NCBI RefSeq assembly: GCF_030580865.1
Contig: NZ_JAUQSY010000018.1
Span: 1 to 64,000 of the forward strand
Source of the DNA: Hymenobacter aranciens
GTDB lineage: Bacteria; Bacteroidota; Bacteroidia; Cytophagales; Hymenobacteraceae
DNA length: 64,000 nucleotides
Reading direction: 5' to 3'
Made by a program: the position numbers and the translations under genes. A model generated the notes under the pieces. That model worked only from the letters and a program-made list of their open reading frames with translations, was not told where the DNA came from and made no database searches. Positions 59,957-64,000 of this stretch are shown one piece after another. Each line of letters begins with the position of its first letter. The first letter of the stretch is position 1.

Positions 59957-60670
59957 ATGAAACCACTCGTTATCGCCATTGACGGCTACTCTTCGTGCGG
60001 TAAAAGCACGACAGCCAAAGCCGTAGCTGCCGCCCTGCATTACGCTTACGTCGACACTGGCGCCATGTACCGCGGCGTCACGCTGTATCTGCTCGAAGCC
60101 GGCATTGCCTTCGATGATATGGCGGCTATCGAGCAGGCTTTGCACGACATTCACATCAGCTTTAAGCGCCACCGCACCACCGGGCGCAATGAGCTGTGCC
60201 TGAACGGTAAGATTCGCGAAGACGACATTCGTCAAATGCGCATTTCCAACCTCGTAAGCGAGGTGTCGGGCATTCCGATGGTGCGGCACGCCATGGTGGC
60301 GCAGCAGCAGCGCATGGGCCGCAAGCGCGGTGTGGTGATGGATGGGCGCGACATCGGCACTACCGTTTTTCCCGATGCGGAGGTGAAGGTATTTATGACG
60401 GCCGAAGTGGAAATCCGGGCCCGCCGCCGGCAGGAAGAGCTGGCCGCCAAGGGCGAGCACGTGGAGCTGGTTGATATTATCGAAAACCTGCGCAAGCGCG
60501 ATTACCTCGACTCGACCCGCACCGAGAGCCCATTGCGCCGGGCTGCGGATGCGGTATTGCTGGATACCACGCACATTACCATCAGCGAGCAGGTCGATTT
60601 TGTGCTCGACCGGGCCTCATCGGCGCTTTTTGCCACGTATGGCGCGTGGGCGGGCAAGACCAGCGCCTGA
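59957..60670 (+). CDS. cmk: Cytidylate kinase
   Basis: 237 residues from the ATG at 59957 (MKPLVIAIDGYSSCGKSTTA). P-loop GYSSCGKST (10-18), CMP-binding YVDTGAMYRGVTLYLLE, VMDGRDIGTTVFPDAEVKVF, and the lid with EIRARRRQEEL. Phosphorylates CMP/dCMP. The insertion (ENLRKRDYLDSTR) and length are usual. It precedes ispH by 53 bp, a pairing seen in other Bacteroidota and Firmicutes. Confidence 0.95.
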   Translation: MKPLVIAIDGYSSCGKSTTAKAVAAALHYAYVDTGAMYRGVTLYLLEAGIAFDDMAAIEQALHDIHISFKRHRTTGRNELCLNGKIREDDIRQMRISNLVSEVSGIPMVRHAMVAQQQRMGRKRGVVMDGRDIGTTVFPDAEVKVFMTAEVEIRARRRQEELAAKGEHVELVDIIENLRKRDYLDSTRTESPLRRAADAVLLDTTHITISEQVDFVLDRASSALFATYGAWAGKTSA

Positions 60671-60679
60671 ACATTTTCG

Positions 60680-60687
60680 TACCTTTG
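60680..60687 (+). promoter_or_regulatory. -7 box before ispH
   Basis: TACCTTTG, an exact -7 box, 36 bp before the ispH ATG. No clear TTG upstream at proper spacing. Confidence 0.4.
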
Positions 60688-60723
60688 CAACCCGGCGCAC
60701 AGGCCCGGTGTTGACGTAGGAAC

Positions 60724-61608
60724 ATGAAGGTCACGATTGATAAGAATTCCGGTTACTGCTTCGGCGTCGAGTTTGCCATTCAGATGGCCGAGGACGAGCT
60801 GGCGCACGAAAACACGCTGTATTGCCTCGGCGATATCGTGCACAACCGCATGGAGGTGGAGCGCTTGCACCAGCAGGGCCTGCGTATCATCGACCGCGAG
60901 CAGCTGGCCGAAATTCACGACTCGAAGGTGCTCATCCGGGCCCACGGCGAGCCGCCCGAAACCTACCAGCTGGCCCTGCGCAACAACCTGGAGCTGATTG
61001 ACGCCTCCTGCCCGGTGGTGCTGAAGCTGCAAAACCGCGTGAAGCACGCCTTCGACGCAACCACGCGCCAGGATGGCCAGATTGTCATTTACGGCCAGCC
61101 CGGTCACGCCGAAGTAGCGGGCCTCACCGGCCAGACCGGCAACCGTGCCATCATCGTGATGAACGAGGCCGACCTCGACCAGATTGACTTCGCGCGGCCC
61201 GTCACGCTCTTCAGCCAGACCACCAAAAGCACGGCCGGCTTCTATAAAATGAAGGCGCTGATTGAGGCTCGCATCGCCGCCGCCGGCGGCGATTTGCAGA
61301 GCTTCGACGCCAACGACAGCATCTGCCGGCAGGTGAGCAACCGCGAGCCGCAGCTGGCCCGGTTTGCCGTAGAGCACGATGTTATCGTGTTCGTGAGCGG
61401 GCGCAAAAGCTCTAACGGCAAGGCGCTGTTCACGGTAGTGCAGCAGCATAATTCGCGCAGCTACTTCGTGGAAAACGAGGCCGAAGTGGAGGACGAATGG
61501 TTTGTGGGCGCCGAAACCGTGGGTATCTGCGGGGCCACCAGCACGCCGCTGTGGCTGATGCGCCAGGTGCAGGAGCGCATTGAGGCGGTGGACGTAGTGC
61601 TGGGCTAG
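60724..61608 (+). CDS. ispH: 4-hydroxy-3-methylbut-2-enyl diphosphate reductase
   Basis: 294 residues. Fe-S enzyme of the last MEP-pathway step, giving IPP and DMAPP. The three cluster Cys are visible: Cys12 in SGYCFGVEFAI, the one in IDASCPVVLKLQN, and the one in ETVGICGATSTPLW. Substrate motifs LGDIVHNRMEVERL, IRAHGEPP, GQPGHAEVAG, LFSQTTKSTAGFY and SGRKSSNGKALF are all present. Directly downstream of cmk. Confidence 0.96.
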   Translation: MKVTIDKNSGYCFGVEFAIQMAEDELAHENTLYCLGDIVHNRMEVERLHQQGLRIIDREQLAEIHDSKVLIRAHGEPPETYQLALRNNLELIDASCPVVLKLQNRVKHAFDATTRQDGQIVIYGQPGHAEVAGLTGQTGNRAIIVMNEADLDQIDFARPVTLFSQTTKSTAGFYKMKALIEARIAAAGGDLQSFDANDSICRQVSNREPQLARFAVEHDVIVFVSGRKSSNGKALFTVVQQHNSRSYFVENEAEVEDEWFVGAETVGICGATSTPLWLMRQVQERIEAVDVVLG

Positions 61609-61616
61609 AACGACAA

Positions 61617-61814
61617 TTCCCCTCCTTGGAAAGGAGGGGATGTTTTGCCGCAGGCAAAACGGGGGTGGTTCGCCCGGTCGCGCCGCCTGGGCTTTTGTTG
61701 CTTCGGATAAAGAATTACTGCGTCGTTCGGGTATTGTTCTGACGGCGCGAGCGGGCGAACCACCCCCGTTCGCTGCTCAGCGCAGCTCACATCCCCTCCT
61801 TTCCAAGGAGGGGA
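61617..61814. repeat. Large palindromic repeat (CCCCTCCTTGGAAAGGAGGGG family)
   Basis: About 198 bp. Both ends carry TCCCCTCCTT and its complement in a self-palindromic block. Inside lie GGGGGTGGTTCGCCCG and CGGGCGAACCACCCCC. The centre includes GAATTACTGCGTCGT, also present in the repeat at 55097-55195. A separate hairpin GTTTTGCC-GCA-GGCAAAAC is in the left half only. Confidence 0.85.
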
Positions 61815-61823
61815 GCTTTGTTC

Positions 61824-62543
61824 TCACTTCTTCTTCAGCATCCGCCGATATACCCGCGCAATGGCCGGCTGCGGCAGGTGCAGCACGTACATCGTATGCA
61901 CCACAAGGTGCGTAAACTCGGTGCGTACTACCCCGTGCTGCAGATACTTGCGGGCCGAGGTGACGACGCTCTGCGGCAGCACCACGAAGCGGGCGAGGCG
62001 CTTGATGCGGTCGACTATTTCGACGTCTTCCATCAGCAGCAGCTGCTCGTTGAAGGGACCGAGGCGGCGGAAGAGGCGGGCTTGCACAAAGAGGCTTTGG
62101 TCGCCGAACTGAAAGTGGGGGGCGTTGAAGCGCGAGGCCCAGCTGCTGGTGCGCAGCACCCAGTGCCGCACGTTGAAGCGCAGGCGAAAGCAGCCGCTGC
62201 GGAACCCGGCCGCCAGGGCGCGGCGGATGATGTGGCCGAAATTGGCGGGTGGCAGCGTGTCGGCGTGCAGGAAGTAGAGCACTTCGCCACGGGCGTTTTC
62301 GGCGCCGTGGTTGAGCTGGGCGGCGCGACCCCGGCGCGGGGCCAGCAGCAGTTGGGCCCCGTGGGTGTGGGCGATGGCGGCAGTGCCATCGGTGCTGCCG
62401 CCGTCGCAGACCAGGATTTCGCAGGCGATGCCGGTGCCGATGTTGGCCACCAGGTGGGGCAGGGTGGTCGTCAGAGCCTCGGCTTCGTTGAGCGCGGGGA
62501 TGATGATGGAGAGGTAGGGCGCGGGGGCTAGGGTCGGGTCCAT
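61824..62543 (-). CDS. Family 2 glycosyltransferase (TIGR04283 type)
   Basis: 239 residues from the ATG at 62543. GT-A fold: LSIIIPALNEAEALTTTLPH, ILVCDGGSTDGTAAIAH, RGRAAQLNHGAENARGEVLY, LHADTLPP (DxD-like), and FQFGDQSLFVQARLFRRLG with LMEDVEIVDRIKR. Proteins of this subfamily occur with phosphatidylglycerol- or arsenosugar-type gene clusters, and the acceptor is unknown. It overlaps the VanZ-like gene upstream by 16 bp and is the last of three coupled genes. Confidence 0.85.
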   Translation of the reverse strand: MDPTLAPAPYLSIIIPALNEAEALTTTLPHLVANIGTGIACEILVCDGGSTDGTAAIAHTHGAQLLLAPRRGRAAQLNHGAENARGEVLYFLHADTLPPANFGHIIRRALAAGFRSGCFRLRFNVRHWVLRTSSWASRFNAPHFQFGDQSLFVQARLFRRLGPFNEQLLLMEDVEIVDRIKRLARFVVLPQSVVTSARKYLQHGVVRTEFTHLVVHTMYVLHLPQPAIARVYRRMLKKK

Positions 62544-63019
62544 ACGTCGGAGAGGATAACAATGACCATGAACGAAATAAACAACGCTTTGTAGGTGATG
62601 GAGCGGCGGCGGCTGCGCACGGGCTTTGGGCCGCCCCACCAGCGGAAACCACCCAGCGCGGCGAAAATAGCCAATACCAGCAGGTAAAAGCCGACGTCAA
62701 GGATGTCGAAAGTGCCGTCGGTGATGTGCAGGAGTTGCAGCAGTTCGATACCCAGGGCCATGCCCAGCGGCAGCAAACTGAGCAGGCGGCTGCGCGAGAA
62801 CGAGCCGAACCACAGGAAGGCGTACATCCAGAGCGCGCCGGGCAGATTGTATACCAGCCACTGGCCGTAGCGCAGCCGCCACATGGGCGGCTCGATGGCC
62901 AGTAGTGAATAAATCAGCTTATTGACGATGGTGTCGGGCGAGCGAAACAGCACGTAAATCACCAGCGCCACCATCAGCGGCAGCAGGCAGGTAAACAAAA
63001 GCTGACGTTTGCTTTTCAT
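62528..63019 (-). CDS. VanZ-like integral membrane protein
   Basis: 163 residues from the ATG at 63019 (MKSKRQLLFTCLLPLMVALV), overlapping the methyltransferase stop by 4 bp and the glycosyltransferase start by 16 bp. Four hydrophobic segments (LFTCLLPLMVALVIYVLF, ALWMYAFLWFGSF, LLPLGMALGIELLQLLHI, FYLLVLAIFAALGGF). The stretch GIELLQLLHITDGTFDILDV matches the VanZ-like pattern (G-x-ELLQ-x-R/T-x4-D-h-x-D). Role unknown, probably lipid- or envelope-related given the neighbours. Confidence 0.7.
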   Translation of the reverse strand: MKSKRQLLFTCLLPLMVALVIYVLFRSPDTIVNKLIYSLLAIEPPMWRLRYGQWLVYNLPGALWMYAFLWFGSFSRSRLLSLLPLGMALGIELLQLLHITDGTFDILDVGFYLLVLAIFAALGGFRWWGGPKPVRSRRRSITYKALFISFMVIVILSDVWTRP

Positions 63020-63636
63020 GCCAGGGGCCGGGGTTTGGTGATTTGCACGATGCTCCAGTAGCCAGGTTTGAGGGTGGTTATTTCGGGGTGCTGCAGGCCG
63101 GCGGTGAGGGCGCTGAGCGGGAAGTAATTCCGGAAGCCCAGAATTTTGCCGATGGGCGTCAGCAGTCGGTCGGCCAGCCGGAGCGGGCCGTGGGCGGGCG
63201 TGAAATGGTTGAGCAGGTAGAGCCGGCCGCCGGGCCGCAAGGCTTCGTAATAGGCCTGTAATAGCTGCGCGGGCTCCTGCACCACTGAGAGCACGCTGCA
63301 AAAAACAATCTGCTCATAGTCAGCGGCCCGACTGGCGTAATCCTCGGCCGAAGCTTCCTGCAAGTCAAGCGGCAGCGTGGTAAATTGGGCGGATTTTTCC
63401 CGCGCCGCCTGCAGCATCGGCGCCGAGCAGTCGATGGCCGTGACGTGCTTGCGCTGCGCATTATAAAACGGCAGCGAGATGCCCGTGCCCACGCCTACCT
63501 CCAGCACGCGCCGGCCAGGCTGGGCATTGACGGCTGCCACCAGCTGGCGCACCAGCGGCTGGTAGAAGCGCCGCAGCGCCAGGTCGTACACCCGGGCAAA
63601 GAGGAAATAACGCAGGTTATTCAGCCGGGTGCTCAT
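63016..63636 (-). CDS. Class I SAM-dependent methyltransferase (PmtA-like)
   Basis: 206 residues. Motif I VLEVGVGTGISLPFY, acidic motif II VTAIDCSAPML, motif with IVFCSVLSVV, and GGRLYLLNHFTP. The GVGTGISLPFY / DCSAPML combination is typical of phosphatidylethanolamine N-methyltransferase-like and ubiquinone-type enzymes. First gene of the overlapping three-gene operon with the VanZ-like protein and the glycosyltransferase, so a membrane-lipid modification pathway is plausible (inference). Confidence 0.82.
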   Translation of the reverse strand: MSTRLNNLRYFLFARVYDLALRRFYQPLVRQLVAAVNAQPGRRVLEVGVGTGISLPFYNAQRKHVTAIDCSAPMLQAAREKSAQFTTLPLDLQEASAEDYASRAADYEQIVFCSVLSVVQEPAQLLQAYYEALRPGGRLYLLNHFTPAHGPLRLADRLLTPIGKILGFRNYFPLSALTAGLQHPEITTLKPGYWSIVQITKPRPLA

Positions 63637-63750
63637 GCGGCAGTAAGGGAAGCAAAGGGCGTACGACGAGGCAAGATAGGCGCTGGGCGGCGGCTGGCCG
63701 GGGCCGCCGGTTTTGCCGTACCTTTAAACAACCGCTAACGGCCTGCTCCT

Positions 63751-64000
63751 ATGAAAGCCTACGCCCACCTAAACCCACCTGCCGCTGCTACGCCCGCCCC
63801 CCAAAGCTGGTGGCGCCGGGCTCGCTACAACACCGCCGGCCTCATTAGCATCATCCGGGGCGATATTATGCACAACACCCTGGGCGCCTACCACGTGCTG
63901 CGCCTGTGGCATGTGCAGAAACTCACGGCCGGCCTGGTGAGCAAAACCCACCCCTGGGCCACTGGCCTCAACCCCGACACCGCCGCCCCGGTGTGGCCGC
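63751..64000 (+). CDS. Uncharacterised protein, 5' part only
   Basis: The frame opens at the ATG at 63751 (MKAYAHLNPPAAATPAPQSW) and runs off the window after 83 codons. The visible part has a Pro/Ala-rich start, then WWRRARYNTAGLISIIRGDI and LGAYHVLRLWHVQKLTAGLV, perhaps a membrane-associated helix. No signal peptide and no recognised motif. A box TACCTTTA (63719-63726) lies 25 bp upstream. Divergent from the methyltransferase operon. Confidence 0.55.
   Translation, partial: MKAYAHLNPPAAATPAPQSWWRRARYNTAGLISIIRGDIMHNTLGAYHVLRLWHVQKLTAGLVSKTHPWATGLNPDTAAPVWP

Overview
The window looks like a chromosome segment of a GC-rich member of the Bacteroidota, most likely Hymenobacter or a close relative in the Cytophagales. 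Four things support this. Promoters follow the Bacteroidota pattern (TTG, about 19 bp, TAnnTTTG). There is a type IX secretion C-terminal sorting domain. The order pheT / coiled-coil gene / zapA / rny is typical, and the tmRNA tag ends YAMAA. The genus is inferred from style and gene content, not from a marker search.

Layout. 1-5.5 kb: the 5' part of a large surface beta-helix protein (minus strand), then nuoK-nuoL away from the other nuo genes. 5.5-10.5 kb: a PQQ-type sugar dehydrogenase lipoprotein, a T9SS-sorted esterase, and an uncharacterised divergent pair separated by an 11-unit 21-bp repeat array. 10.3-12.8 kb: an AT-rich island with a Fic-antitoxin-like ORF, a possible toxin remnant, and a two-gene AAA ATPase plus nuclease-like operon that looks like a defence module. 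13-24 kb: clpB, a second uncharacterised repeat-associated locus, a duplicated membrane-protein pair, an M1 aminopeptidase, an aminotransferase and a lipoprotein. 24-33.9 kb: rny, a candidate small RNA, zapA, a coiled-coil gene, pheT, Uma2, DUF1684, a second sugar dehydrogenase, radC and a metallophosphoesterase. 34-38 kb: small envelope proteins and uvsE. 38-39.2 kb: an HNH endonuclease next to a tmRNA gene whose T-loop is split by a 244-nt group I intron. 39.3-46 kb: dnaX with an A10 slippery tract, an M16 peptidase and icd. 46-49.4 kb: an AT-rich two-gene unit and the third repeat-associated locus. 49.4-56.7 kb: lipoproteins (three of one family), a flavin disulfide reductase, sucD, a cysteine/cystathionine synthase and a response regulator. 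56.9-64 kb: adenine deaminase, small secreted proteins, cmk-ispH, an overlapping glycosyltransferase/VanZ-like/methyltransferase operon and a truncated gene.

The most notable items are: the intron-split tmRNA with a neighbouring HNH gene; three loci in which a soluble, helix-rich protein gene has a 21-bp-period array directly upstream of its promoter (two of them also paired with paralogous proteins ending in FDF); the AT-rich ATPase/nuclease-like operon; and a dnaX slippery tract where both alternative frames stop within four codons. Palindromic repeats (85-200 bp) of the GTCATGCTGAGC type are scattered through the window, and several lie next to gene starts.
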